Of a DNA stretch of 64,000 nt, positions 1-14,500 are shown piece after piece. The DNA is from Muricea muricata. Taxonomy: Eukaryota > Cnidaria > Anthozoa > Malacalcyonacea > Plexauridae. The stretch is taken from assembly GCA_963855995.1 (NCBI GenBank), contig OY979729.1:9318115-9382114 (forward strand), given 5' to 3'. The position numbers were made by a program, and so were the translations under genes. The notes beneath the pieces were generated by a model, which did no database searches, was not told where the DNA came from, and saw nothing but the letters and a program-made list of their open reading frames with translations. Within the stretch, counting starts at the first letter, position 1, and every line of letters starts with the position of its first letter.

Positions 1-160
1 ATTCCAATAAGCATTGGAATTATCAAACGTTGTACCCAGTAATTTTATTGGGGTACAAGTTAACGTTCGAATCCGTTGGAATACGAGTTGATGAGGGTTG
101 GCAGTCACGCGATCTTAGCCGTTCTCACAGAGGATACAGAGGTTCAACTTATCATAGCTT

Positions 161-258
161 AGCCAGTGCGCGAAAGAGAGGCCTTCTTCCCCCTGAAATA
201 TATTAGTGGCAATATTATTAGTTTCAGGGGGTGAAGGCCTCTTTTTAGCGTACTGGCT
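161..258. repeat. Short hairpin (inverted repeat)
   Basis: The left arm begins AGCCAGTGCGCG and contains GAGGCCTTC. The right arm is its reverse complement, ending TACTGGCT. The arms are about 38 bp with a few mismatches around a short AT-rich loop. It looks like a small fold-back MITE; no target duplication was established. Confidence 0.7.
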
Positions 259-358
259 CTGAGCATGGGGTACGCAAAATTAATGAGAAGTTGTATGTGT
301 ATGCTCTTTGCCATTCGATGCTTTCCCAACAATCTGATCATGCATTTTATTGAAAGCG

Positions 359-858
359 AAATGGCAACAAAATTGTTTATCGGCTTATTTGAAAGAGACT
401 CCAAAACAATATATAGAAGTCTATTACAGAATTTTTATATCTGCCTTATTTGGTGAGATATTTTGACTTGAAATCTTTAGTTGTCCGCCATCTTAAATAT
501 TTTTAGATATGCACATTGAACTCGATACGTCAACTGGGGTCACGCAATTTTTTTTCTTACGACACAATGATTAATCTTCTCCAATAACCACACACATGGT
601 AAGTGTTTTGAATTTCAGCACGGACTGAAAAGATTTTAAACAATATTTGATTGTTGGTAGATATTTAGGAGAAGCTTTGAATGGCTTATCCCTGTTGTGA
701 CATCACCAAAACATTGTTAATGAGGTTCAGTTCGATTATTCAGGTGACAATATCTCCCAAAGTAAAACAGATATAAAAATTTTGTAAAAGACGTTTATAT
801 ATTACTTTTAGAGTCTCTTTCAAATGAGACAATAAAAATTTTTGTTGCCATTTCCCTT
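359..858. repeat. Inverted-repeat (fold-back) element, ~115-bp arms
   Basis: Positions 359-475 and 742-858 are imperfect reverse complements sharing ATGGCAACAAAA, TTGAAAGAGACTC and AATTTTTATATCTG. Small ORFs in opposite directions within the arms are mirror images of each other and are not genes. The element ends may lie further out, around 280 and 925. Confidence 0.7.
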
Positions 859-2585
859 GAAGCGAAAACATGGTCAACTTAAATCTTAAAATGTGTGCCC
901 TGTGATAATTCTGACTGCAAACCCTCGTTCCCATCTAACACGGCCTTAGTCCTGATCGGACAATATCTGTTCGCTGACTAACACTGTTAGTCTCTGTAAA
1001 GCCATGTAGTTCTGTTTATTTTAAAAATTTAACAGGTACAGGTAATAATTGTCAATTTCTCTATCGACCATTCTCTACATACAGGACCACTACTCAATTT
1101 ACCGGCCACCATTTTCAAAGAATTTACCGACCGAACGCGTTTTCCCATCGTTTTTCATCGGTTCTACCCACAAACCTCACAAAACTGGGGGTGTGTTTCG
1201 CCACCACCCTCCTCGTCCTCCCATCGGTGGTGCACCCCTGCTTTCACATTTGAAATCATGTTCTACTTTGTTCTAATTCTGCATTCGTTTTTAATGCAAA
1301 GGAAAGAGGTTTTTTGCAGCAGCTAAACTACCGACCAGCTATGTAAAATGTCAGCGACAATGCGTGCTGGAGTATAAAAAAAATGGAATTCAATTTTTTT
1401 TAAAAACGAGAAAATGTAAAAAAAAAGCGTTACACATTTGCACTATGTGGAAACCAAACTTCACAATTTCACTAAATTTAGAAAGCTCTATCCAACTGTG
1501 CTAAAATTGTTTTCGAATTTAAAAGTTTGTCTAATTGGAGAATGGTCCTTTCATTATTGATTAATGTAAAACAGGCACGTTAGTATGGTGGGGTGGGTTA
1601 GTGAATCTAATAGCTTTCAATTTCAAATAAGTCGCGAACTTATTGCTGGAATTAGACATGTTGCCAGCAAAAGAAGTGATTGATTAGTTTGCAATCGCCA
1701 CAGCGAATTAGATTTATGTTTTAGTTTGATTAACTTGTTTCAGTGATATGCTTCATATGCCAATGAGATATTTAGGCAAATTCTGTCAAATTACAGTCGC
1801 TATACGACTAATTTGAATAAATGAAAGCTACTAAGGTTTTTTTACCTACTCTGGGGTTGGTAGCAACTGCATGAGGCGAAATCATGTTCATGGACTTCAT
1901 TTGGGGTTTTTCAGGAAAAAAAACATTACAGTTGGGCGCGGTGGTATCTCACTAAAACGTTTATCTTTTAATTGTTTTTAGGAAACAACTTATCGCACAC
2001 TGACTCAAGTATGCTTGAATGGGTTTAATCTGTAGTGCAATGGACTGTGAAAAAAGAAACAGAATAATTCCAAAGGTTTCTTTGAATCAGCAGCTTGTTG
2101 TGAACTACGGTACTATAAACAGACTTCATTTTAACAGTTTTGCGTTTTTTGAATACAGAGTAAACAGAATAGTTAATCTTAATTAAATTCACGCAATTTG
2201 ATACACAATAGCAATGTGAAAAAAAAACTTGAGGGCAGCTCGTGCGTTTAATCACATAATTATAAGAAAAAATCTAGCTTTACATGTTAAACATGTAACA
2301 AACAAATTTGTGATCCGTTTGGTACCGCCTTGAAAAGCAATTTTTTACCATAAAATCTCATGGAATGGATGCAAAAGTTTGGCTTAAAAACAATTGATGA
2401 ATTTTGGCCATAAAAGGCTAATGCCCCGCCGGATATGAGGCACAGGAAGTGGGATTTTTGAGACGACGCATACCAAACTACATTCCTCGCAGATTTTATA
2501 AAACGGAATCCAGACGTGCTCTCCACCACCTGGCGAAATTGTACCCGGCCTTGTATTGCGAGATCCTTTTGAAAATCTTTTCACA

Positions 2586-5500
2586 ATGGAAGAGGAAGAA
2601 GCTCGCCTGAAAGCATTGGTAAGTGAAGTGAATCACTTTAGAAGCCATATTTAAATTTACTTACAGGTAAACAATATCGTATGGTTTGTTATTGTGCCGT
2701 ATAAACCAGACATATGTTGTATAAATTTGATCCCGGCCCGTTCTTAATACTGCGACATTCTGTCGCTTAGTTCTAACATTCTGTGAATATTACATCGTAG
2801 TCTATATAAAGGCGTAGTTTCTGTGCTAATACTTAAGTACTTTGAGTATATTACATAGCGTATATAGTAGTTGTCCGCCAGGCTATTCACATGGGCCAGG
2901 TTGCAATCGATTAAACGTCTAATAAAATACTAGGAGACCCTGCTGTTATTGATGGATACAATGCCTTGTTACTGCCTCACGCTGAGCCTCCTTCCAATGT
3001 TTTAAAAAACCTAAATCACTCCATTGCACCGCTGATTTTAAAAGCAAACAATACTCGTTTGTGTGGAGGTGTTAAGTACCTTGCGCTAATTGTTGCAATG
3101 GACAATATTCAATAAATACAACCCCGTTATCGAATGTAGTATCTGTTGATAACGGCTCATAACTTACGATGTGTTAAGGCATATTGTTATCTTAAATCGA
3201 ACACATACTAGCCTAAAGTTTACTGCGGGGTTTTATCTTTAATAATAGTGTGTACATTTACAATTACATATTTATTAAAAACATGTCACCATAGTACAAC
3301 AGTACCGCTAAAATGGTAAACTATTCTAGCAATTTTAAGTAGCAAACTTTAATACGAAATGCTATTAATCGGCTTTCCTTGGGGGTCTGTTTGGGCGAAA
3401 ATGATTCGTTTAATGCTTAAATGAGATTTAGTTTAATATTTGTGTTAAACTTCTAACAAAGCAATGCAATTCCCTCCTATACAGTATGTTATTTTTTAAC
3501 GCCAGTTAAAACATTACAAAGTAAATAATTGTCGTGTTGATTTTGCTAAACTGCTCTCTTACCCAGAGCGTTTTAATGGCGTGATTACAGCTAATGTGGA
3601 TAGATTAAGGCTACAAAATGTGTGAAATATCTCTCCCTAACTGTCTGCACTCACAGCAAACTGGCGGTGATCAATCGTCATACTTACTGCTAATTAATTG
3701 CTGACTGATTTGTCCGGTAAAGTTTCCAATGTGAAACAGTGCCTGCCAAATTTCCATAATTTTCTCTGATATGCTGTATGTTGATATTCATCATCTGCTA
3801 TTCTTTCTGCCTGTCTGTTGGGAGGTTTTGGTGCAAGTTACTTATAAGCTAACTCACTTCAAGTAGAATTTCCCAACAAAGTTGACCTACCAAAATTGGC
3901 CAGTTCACACTGGGTGATTTTTTGCTGTGAAAGAGTGAAATTTGACCAGTGACTGTCATTGATGATGATCCAGAATAAATCGACTTATCCACATCCATTA
4001 AAAGAGAAAATTGCAACCAAAATCACAGTAAAAATCAGTGAACTATTCTATGAACTAGTTAGCTTTTAGACTCCTGAAATGTGTTTGTAACAAGGCCTAA
4101 AACTAGTTGAAAATTTTGATAGAAGCTATCCAAATGGAGTAAACTTGAAGTTGAAGTCAAATTCCTCCTTTGTGTCTATTATGCACATTGATGGCAGGCC
4201 ATTTTTCTTTTAATGACTCAGATATAGATAAGTTTTGTTCATAAAGATGATTTCTAAAGCATTCCATCAACATTTGGAGCCAAATTGTTTGATGTAAGAA
4301 TCTTGGTTTTTTGATTCTTGACATATGATGAACTCATTAAATGTCTATAAAAATTCATATAAAACTCCACCTTGCTGTTGGTATTTTAAGCTTAAATTAT
4401 CTGTTGTTTGAAGGCAACAAATTTGCTCATATCCAAATACAGAATGCTTCATATTTATGCAATGAAATTTTATCCAAACATTAGCTTGAACAAACAGAGG
4501 ACTTTGATGAACGTAGAAAGATCCGAGCAGATCTACGTGCCGTGCGTAAGAAGATGTTGGACTCACTCAGTGCAACTGCAGAAGCAGAATCCAATGAACG
4601 TGCTGCACGTAGGGCAGAACGGGCAAAAGCTCGCAAGGCAGAGGAAGATGCTAATAGGTACACAGGACCTGCAATAACAGAGCAAATACTTTCAGAAATG
4701 GATGATGAAGAAACACTACAAACCCTTGTAAGTACCTGTAAATTTACTTTAAGTTTCTAGTTTGACCATGAATAACGCCAAGGTCCATTGTTCAAAGGTC
4801 AGATGATGTTATAGACTGAATCTAGCCCCTTTGGACAGGTATGGCCTGGACAGGTATAGAGAAGTTGAAATTTGCTATCTTGAGGAATGCAGAATTCTGA
4901 TTGGAATATAATCCTCAAATAAATATGAAAATAATACAGTAAATCTATAAATGGCAGTTTGTTTATAAAGGCAAGAAACTTACTCTGCCCAATTATTAAC
5001 TATTTGGGCAAAGTAAGTTTAGAACAAGAGGCGGTGCTTTATTAATAGAAAACTTCAACTTCTCTATACCGGTACTTGTTCACAGTCCCTCCTTTCCCAT
5101 GAAGAACTGGGTTCATTCTAATGATGCTATCCCATGGACAGGTATTTGATAGGCACTTATAGTACGTATTCCATATAAGGTAAGTGATTGCACAATATGC
5201 AAGAGCATATACACGACGCTGAAGAGCATATACACGACGCCGAAGAGCATATACATGACGCTCGAAAATAACAACATGGCGCATACAGACAGAGGCTCAG
5301 CCTTACTCGCCCTTCGGGCTCGCGCTTTAGCTAAATTTGGTGAAGTAGATACAGTCCCAGTGATGGAGAATAACCCTTTTAAAATTGAGAAAAAATATAA
5401 GAATATAAGAAAAAAAGTATTCGTGTGTTAAGGACAAAAAAAAAGCATAAAAGAAAAGCACGTAACCGGGCTCGAACCCGAAACAAACATGGCTAAAGCG

Positions 5501-8500
5501 CACGACCTAGACTACTGAGCTAATGCGGCGAATCGAAAGTTTATCGTTAAAAACTAAATTTATACTTCTTATGTAACCTATTATATTTGAAACGTCGTGT
5601 ATATGCTCTTCAGCGTCGTGTATATGCTCTTCAGCGTCGTGTATATGCTCTTCAGCGTCGTGTATATGCTCTTCAGCGTCGTGTATATGCTCTTGCATAT
5701 TAAGTATATACTAGTCCATATATGGAGTACGTACGGTAACTACATATGAGGTATTTTACAACTGTCATAAAAATGTACAAAGAGCTATAAAGTTGAAGCA
5801 ATAATTAATATATTAAAATGAATTAGTTCAAATTACTTGTTTTTAAACTCTTTGGATCATTATTGTTGGTGTGACCCTTCACAATCAATTTTTACAAAGC
5901 GAAAGCTTTGGGGATCATTGAGTGTTGTGAAGTTTTGTTGCCGTTTATACAGATTTGTACATGAATTTCTTCCTTCTCTAAACTTAGCTAAATGAAATCC
6001 CAACGTCCCAGATTGAAGACCGAAGAAGAATTCGTGCAAGAATCAGGGAATTGAAGAGGCAAAAAGGTTAGAATAAAATGATTTGAGAAATCATTGGTAA
6101 AAGTACTATTTGAAAACAATCTGCTCCCTTGCACTTTTAGCTGGCTAGGCTATGCCACTGTATATTGATGTTACAGTTGACTTGTGATTGCCTTTTTCAG
6201 AAGAGGAACCAACCTCAAGACGAACAAGAAGAACTCGGGAGACAACTGAAACTTCTGAAGAAATATCATCAACACGAGAAAGACGGCAATATAGAGGGGC
6301 AGCTTCCGATGAGTCGATTGAGTCTAAATCTGACGAATCCTCCAGTGTAACTGTAGAAACCATATCCAATGATGCTTCCCATGTAACCATACCAACAATG
6401 CCTAATGATGGCCTGTCTATCACCATGGAAACAAAATCTGAAGAACCATGTAATGAAAATGCTAATGAAATCTCTAATGAACCTGCTAATGAAGTACCTG
6501 AGGAACCTCAAGTTGTGACCGTAGAAACAAACTCTGATGAACCATCTGGCATTTCGATAAAAATGAACTCTGATGACAAGGAAATTGTTACCATAGAAAC
6601 CACAAGTGCAAACCATGTGGATGAAGACAGCGAGATTAAATTCAAATTAACACTTCGGCAATCAAAGGACATTCAACTTGAACAAGACACTGACGATACT
6701 GTTGAGCAATCACCTGACATTGAAATTGATCAAGCTGTTGAGGTTCGACAAGAGGAACCTGCTGTAACACCAGTCGAGGTCAAAATTGGGCATAGTGGCA
6801 ATGAGAAAGTTGAAACAATTGATGATGATGGTAATCTCAATGATGTTGCAGAAAAGGAGTTTGAAACTGTGTGTTTGAAACCACAGGACGAGTCGGCCGA
6901 AGAAAAACAGCAGGAGACTCAAGAAGAAGATGTGGAAACACAGGCAACTGTTGGTGAAGGAATTTCTTTGGAATTTAAAATTGACAGTGAAGTCAATTTG
7001 AACATTGAAGCAGAAGCTGAGAGCCAAGATCAACCCGGGCAAGATTCCGAAGTGAAAGAAACAGAAAACGTGGTAGAAGCACCAGTCGCAGATGTTGCTG
7101 ATGGTGGACACATCTCAAAGGACAAGAGAAGTGAAAGCAGTGCTTCGAACGCGTCTAAGGAAGATAAGCCGTCCAAAACGGGCTCAAAATGGCCGCCGCC
7201 AGGTGATGAAAAGAAAAAATCAGGTAGGGTCAACCAAGTTGACTTCAGAAACAACCTGAAGAAGTCGGGCAAAATAGCTCAAGGAAAAGGCGTTGTTAAT
7301 CTCGAGAAGAAAAATAATACCGCGGGAGCACAGGTGGACTTTAGAAATCTCAAGAAATCTGGGCGTATTGGGGGCGGTGGTGCTGTCAACTTGGAGAACA
7401 AGGTCTCGACTCAAGGTGCTCAGGTGGATTTCCGCAGCGGCAATTTGAAAAGCTCGGGTAAGATTGGCGGAGGAACGGTGAACTTAGAGCGGAAAACCAA
7501 CACGACAGGCGCTCAGGTTGATTTTAGAGGTGCCCTAAAGAAAGGTGGTAGTCCTGCGATTAAGTCTGGCGGGGAAAGTATGGGCAGCTTCAAATCGGAA
7601 ACACCTTCGAGGAAAGATAGTAAGAAGTCACAGGAGACGGTGGTGGAAACACCCGCAGCGAAGATGGACCCGGTCGAGAAGGAAATAGAGGCACCTGAGG
7701 TTGAAGAGACGTCTGAAGCACCAACCGAAGACAATGTGTCAAAAGAAGAGCCACCTGTTTCCGTTAAGATCACAGTACCGCCGCCTGTTGAGAAGAAAGT
7801 TCAGGCAGCAGTTGAGAAGAAAGTACCGGAACGTGTTGAGAAGAAACCCCCGGCGAAAGAACCGAAAACAGTTCGCGGTAAAAATGAAAAAAGTTCGGTA
7901 CGAAACGAGGTGGAAACCACACGAAACGAGGCGAAATCGACACAAAATGAGTCGAAAACTGTTAAAAAAGAAGCCGAACCAGTGCAGAATGGCACTGAAG
8001 AAGATGATATCCAAAAGGACGGTGAAATTCCTGCACAAGTTGATATAAACCTTGATGTAAAAATCGATAACGTCGCGGCTAGCCCAGCTCCGAGTGTAAA
8101 CAATAAGGAACCCAGTATAGACAATAAAGAAGCCCCGAAGAAAGATATTCCCGGAACAAAAGGCAAGACTGAGTTCAAGTACAAGCCAAGAGACAGTTAT
8201 AAGACGAGAGAGGATGCTTGGAAGACTCCGTCGGCTGGAGGCAAGAGCAAGGTGTTTGATAAACTGTCGAAGTTTCAAGCGAAGGATGAAACAACTGTGA
8301 AACCGAAAGGATACACACCCAGGTAAGTTTGGATGATGGTAATTGTGGTGGTGGTGATTGTGCTAACATCGTTTGGTATTAGAGAGGTTCGGATTTGGCT
8401 TCCAATACCTCTACCGCTACCTTAATCTATCTTTCAGTCAATCAGATGCGCCAGACCTACCCGATTAACCAATCAAATTGTTTAAAAATGGGGAAAAGGC

Positions 8501-11500
8501 AGCGGCACTGGTAGAGGAAGTCAAATCTGCACCTCTCGTATCGAATAATGGTGAATAATACCTCGACAAAGAAAGAGTTACAAAAATTCTACCAATGAAT
8601 GATAGCTTTGTTATATGGTGATTTCTGGTGCTCTTTGCAATGCAAGTTTTGCACGTTTTTTTCCGAGTTTTCAGTAGAGTGCGATTAAAAGCGATCAAAA
8701 AAGTTGTATTTACTGTAGCATACAATTTTCAAGACTGTTTAGATAAAATGAAAATACGTACAAACTTTGACATGTTTTACAAAATGGCAGTTGCTTTTAG
8801 CCTAAAGTCTAATGCTAGATACCTTTGATGGCTTCAATTTATGATACGGCGTGATCTTTGGCGATTAGCATGTCCAAAGGCTAAAGTATAACGCATTCTG
8901 TATACATAATTGCTAACGATGTGTGCCATTCCTTACAGGTCTATATATAAGAGACAGGTATTTAAAGCAGTACTCCACTACAGTCCCACGTTGATTTCTA
9001 AAAGACTGGCATGCATATACTGTCACATATATGTTAAAATTTCGCCCCTCCCCTAACCACGACTTGATAGAACTATCCAGTATAAATAAAATCAGCCTAA
9101 TTGAGTTTCCTCAGAAAAGCATTCCTCATATAATCAATGAGCACTGGCCCTTGATGGACTTCTAGGGAGTAGGGTTTATATAGAGCTGACAGAACTATTG
9201 TCGACTTAAAGAAACGCCACAGGCTACTATTACTATAGTACCCTTTTTTCGTCGTTATTTAAACTCTTGCATAATTTAGCGCCATAATTAGGAACATATT
9301 TTCTAACTGTCGGAAATTAGTCTGTTTTCGTACAAGCACGAAAAACACTGCGCTTGCTAAGAACAAAGCTCGCTTGCTCTCAAATGACCGATATTCTACT
9401 CAGGCCAAAGCGTTAAAGGACACTAGAAAGCAGAAATTTCGAAGAATAAAACGCAGATGTGTGGTGTAAGACTAAGAGTCTTACAATATAAATGTTTGTC
9501 GTGAAATGGATATGCTGAATAAATTAAAATTGATATATTGACGATGGGAAACAATTAGTCCCCCACAAAGCATGCAACAAAGCATGCATGGTAAAATTCA
9601 AAACTGTTCATGTTTTTGGTCAATTAGCGATGCTAGACTCGACAATATAGCAAAATATATAGTAGGATATTAAATCGTTTGCTATTCATTATTTCATTAG
9701 AATTTGTATTCCGAAATAAGGCGCACAGATTTTATCAGATATATGTCTTTAGAATAAAATAAAGCCATTTCATGGTCAATTATGTAGCCAGCCACTAAAG
9801 GTCAATTAGAACGCCCATAATAAACTATCAAATTTTGTGACTTATGTAGTTTTCTATCGCTTCAAACGAATATACACTAATAAACTACGCTAACTTTATC
9901 AAACTGAAGTCGAATTAAATTTATGAGAGTTTTGTCTTAAATACATTTTAACCATTTTAAGTAGTTAATGAGCTTAATTATTTATCTCTCGTACAAGTTG
10001 TACACTTTTGTAAATTGTAAAACAATTTAAACAAAAGCTTTATAGAAATTTAAAGATTTAAAAAAACCTGTTGACAATTAAGCAGGAACAAAGATATGTT
10101 ATCCAAACATTTTTTTTTCTTTTCCGGTAAAATGATTTATATATTGTAACATATCATAATTCTATGCTTGTTCCATGACCCATAAGTGTTACATATCAAT
10201 GGTTGGATAATTACGCATGTTCCGCGATGTCTGGGGCATATGCTAATTTATTAACAGCGAGAATATTTCGCATACTGCACGTTGATAAGGTTTCGTCGTG
10301 TAATAGGCACAAAACTGATTAGCATTTCTGCATCGGATTTTGCATCGCTCGCATCTTGAAGGGTCTGTCGGTTGCGATCGTGAGAATTTCATCGGCTGGT
10401 GGCGAAATGTCCACGCGAATTACAGTTAGGTTCGTGTAGTTGTAATAAGTTTAACTGTTTTTTAAAAGTGTGCTACTTGTTACTTTCATCTTGTTTACTT
10501 GTTCACTATGTTAATCCATACAGAATATTTGCTTCAGGAAACTATTGTATCCTTAAATAATTCTATATTTTTGGTAAAAACCGTTATACCCTTGTCTGTG
10601 TTTTAGATAGTCTAATGTGACCAGTCATTAGCTTACTAATAGTAATTCATAGCAGTAGAAGACGGGTATATTTACAGTAACATTAAGGGCAGATATGATA
10701 CCATGGTTTCGTTCGGGAAATTTTGAAATGTCGAAAAGACAAATTGTGTTTGCAACTTTAGGTATGAGGGTTTAGATTTTTGGTTTATAAAATTATACTA
10801 AGGCTAGCTCGTGCCAGAGAAGAGATTCGTTATATCATATGCGGTGTATATGTCAACAGACTAATACAGACGCCATGGGGTACAAGCGAACTATTTCTCC
10901 TGTTGATACAGTTGAAATTAAAGTTGTATTACTGGCAAGCTAGTATACGTTTATTCCTTGCTCGAAATGCGTTGCGTGCGACACTGTTTACAAGAAATAT
11001 TGAGTGTAGCAGGTGGCTGTCGACTCGTAGAATTACGTAGGCTGAAGTATTGTGTACATATATATCCCAATAAATATCCCAAAGGAAAGATAACTGTACG
11101 GTTTCTTTCGGACTGTTGCAAAACAAACATGTTTAGATGGACAAATAATGGTTCGCTCTTGCTCGACCTGAGCAAAACAAAGCTATCCAACAGTTCGTGT
11201 AGTTAAGTTTGCTCCTGCGGTATAACAGAGACTCAATATGATCTAGCTACCCGGTATAAATATTGGAGTTTCTTTCTGCAATACTGCATGGACTAATAAG
11301 AGATTATGATTCTTATTGGCCTACTAAGGGAAACAGTTCAGCACAGATAGAGCTAATAGTTGAGAACGGATAGAGCTATCCAATATATAAACAAATTTAG
11401 TCTACAATCAGTGACAAAACTGTTTTGGACAGTTGCTTCTCAACCTACAAGTAACCCGATTTTTAGAGAGTTGCTTAGATAAAGCAGCTCCCTCCCTCCC

Positions 11501-14500
11501 CCCACCCTAAACAATGTTGTTGCTTTTGTATACAACACTTTGTGTCATAATTTTTCACTTCAACATTGAAAGGGGGGCACGGGGGGTCAAATACATAGCA
11601 GTGTAGTGTTATTTGATATTTTGAAAATGTTGCCAACCCACTTACTTCATTAAAAACTTTGCTTTATAAGGGTATAACACTTGACAATAACAAAACGTAA
11701 TATTGAATGATAAACGTTTTTTTCCCGCCTTGATCTCACCTACCCTACGTGTGTGTTGATAGTCATTATAAAGGAGGGAAATCGAAGAAGCTACCCCCTC
11801 CCAAAAAAAAAAAGAAAAGAAAAAACCTCGAAACACAGAAGGGATGAATTACACGGTAAAAACTCCACAGATTTGTTGCAAGTTGTCAAATTTAACTAGT
11901 TTTTTCCAACTTGTCACGAATTGCAACAAACTTGTCCATTTAATAAAGTTGCAACAAATCTGTTAAAATCAGGTTTGTTGCAACTTGTCGTTTGTAGCCT
12001 TGTTGAAACAACTTGTAGCGAGCCAGTAAATAACACGTTTTGACAATCAATTTGTAATAAGTCTGCTGACAACTGGCAACAACAGACTTGTCGTCAACAA
12101 GCTGTCTCAAGCCATACGGACGCATCCTGATATAGGCCTTTTGTAATAACAAGCCCATTGAGTGTTCCAAGTTTGTTTGCAACTTTGCGGTATACGGAAC
12201 ACATTTCCTCGACATAAAAAGCTGGGTTTTTGTGCTTGAATATTATCCATTTCGATTTACAGAAGCTCACAGAAGAAAGAGCCAGCTCCCGCTGCAGATA
12301 AAGCAGTAAACGGAATCACGGTAAAAGTCGAAAACACATCGATCACAGCGAAAGAACCAGAATCGCCGGTTCAAATCGAGGTCACCGAGCACGTGGAAGA
12401 CGATGGGGAAACACACACTGAGGTGCGAGAGGAAACGACAACGAAACAAGATGGCGCCGTGGTTGAAGAGAAGAAGGAAGTAAGGACGACGACGAAAACA
12501 ACGACGGCTGATGGAGGCAAGATGACAACAAAAACGACGGAAACGAGAACTAAGAAAACTTTCATGGGTGAGTTAAAGGAGCTTTGTACCCAGGGTATTT
12601 TGTACACAGGGCATTTTGTACCCAGGGTATTTTGTACCCAGGTAGTTTGTACCCAGGGTATTTTCGCCCCCCAGGAGCAAACACACTGAGTGCAAGGTTG
12701 GAAGCTGATCCTTAAGATCGACGACGAAGTGTAAATATACAAGGGTCGCCACCAACCTATCCTAACAGGCTTTGTAAGGGCCATAAACTATAGAAAAAAC
12801 TTTTTGGAAATTGATTACTGTAATAACCGTTCAAAGCTTATTTTAGTGACTTGAAAACAGTTTTGTTCGCTTAAAGGATACGGTGTCTGCTATAAGATGC
12901 ACTTCAATTACATGCTTTCCCGACATGCCCGTTGCTCGCGGGATGTGATGTTTAGTTTGACGTTATGTTGAACATGCAGTTAAGAATGCTCCTAGAATCA
13001 CAATAGTTATTGTCTTCTGTACAAATTTTCTCTGTTTTGAGAAGGCGTCGTAATCTTAAGCTCCCTACTGCCATAGTTTAGCTGTTGTTTTTTCTGCGAC
13101 TCTAATAAAAATCAACATGCGTTAACGTTTAGACCCTGAGCTTCAGAAACGCATGGCACAAAGGCAGCGAGACAGAGCTAATGCTAAACGTGAACAAGCA
13201 TCGTCAGCGAAGAATAAGAGGATGGCTTTCATGCAGAAATTGGAGGCGAACAGTCCTGCTCAGAAGTATGATGGATTTTTTGTGTAGAAGTGAAATGTTC
13301 AAAGGAATGAAGAGGAAGGATTGGAAAGGAAAAAGGGGGGCGAAGGGAACAAAAGGGGGGGAGGGAAGGGAAACGGGAAGAGGAGTGAGAAGGAGAAACG
13401 TACGGAATGTGGGGGAGGTGAGCAAGGGTGGGAGGGGAAGCGATAGGTAAAAAGGAGGGTAGGAAATGTGGAGGAGGGAGAAGAAGGTTAAATAGAATAT
13501 TAGTGTATGTGGGAAGGTGGGAGAAGGTCGAAGGTAAGATCGCAGGAGAAAGAGAATGGAAGGGAAAGGAGGAGAAGAAGATGGAGAAGGGGGCATGGAA
13601 TGTGGGGGCAGGAAGGGGAAGGAAAAGGAAGGTGGGGAAGGGAAAAGGAAATAAGAACGGAGTAATAAGGTTAGAGAAGAAAGAGGATGAAATGAAATGA
13701 AATAGAAGGGTAGGATAGAAAAACAAACTTAAAAGAATCTCATTATTTACATTTCAGCGCACCATCAAATGTTAAACGCTCAGGTTCAAATGTTGATAAG
13801 TTGTTGGCATGGTGTAGATTTAAATTACGCACGTATGAGGTAAACTGCTGTTTCTACTACACAGTCTTTCTGAAGCGATAATATGGCAACCATCGCTGCA
13901 GATGACGGTCTAGTCTCCGACTCTTTCTATTGACTTTGTCGGATTAATGTTTTCACTTTGATTAGAAATTTTATGGTTTATGAACTTATACCTTTTTGAT
14001 ACAGTCTTTTTGAAAAGGGGAAATAGCTTGGGAAATGGTATAGTTGTTGAATGTCACTTGTGCCATCTTGGATTCATCCATGGAGGCTCTTGTCCGGAAT
14101 TACCGTAACAGTATTTATAGATTCCACTGGAAACAACCATAGTAGAATCACCATATAACTTATTATCTGTTTTTCATTGTCATCCTAGGGTGTCAAGCTT
14201 AATAATTTCTCATCAAGTTGGGCGGATGGTCTGGCCTTCTGTGCGTTAATGCATCTTTACGTGCCAGAGAAAGTACCTTATGAAGAACTGCTCGCTGCTG
14301 GCGACAAGAAGAGAAACTTTGAGACGGCGTTTAGTGTAGCGACGTAAGTTGTTATTGTTGTGTAATATGAAGTAAGAAGATCCAGTGACTTCTCAAATAT
14401 CACTAATATGAATTAAAATCCAACACAACAAGCCACTTGCAGATGGGACGGTCTACACTCGCAAAAAAACACACGAACAACTCGATCAATGTTGTCATAA

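Larger units (their letters stand above)
1..2585. other. Intergenic, repeat-bearing; no gene seen
   Basis: No coding region was recognised upstream of the smoothelin start. Two inverted-repeat structures occupy positions 161-258 and about 359-858 and are listed separately. The remainder is AT-rich single-copy-looking sequence. The smoothelin promoter and any 5' UTR exons probably lie here, but no core promoter motif could be assigned. Confidence 0.6.

Noticed and set aside
5455..5535. Functional tRNA gene on the minus strand
   Set aside because: A and B boxes are present, but the acceptor and anticodon stems do not pair convincingly, so it is listed as a SINE head.
5201..5695. CRISPR-like array from the regularly repeated 21-bp unit
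   Set aside because: The units are directly adjacent with no unique spacers, and the locus is an animal intron.
6145..8278. Several minus-strand ORFs opposite smoothelin exon 4
   Set aside because: They are antisense shadows of a long coding exon; no motif was recognised in them.
13204..13726. Pro/Ser/Phe-rich minus-strand ORFs and Lys/Gly/Glu plus-strand ORFs
   Set aside because: They are by-products of the polypurine tract.
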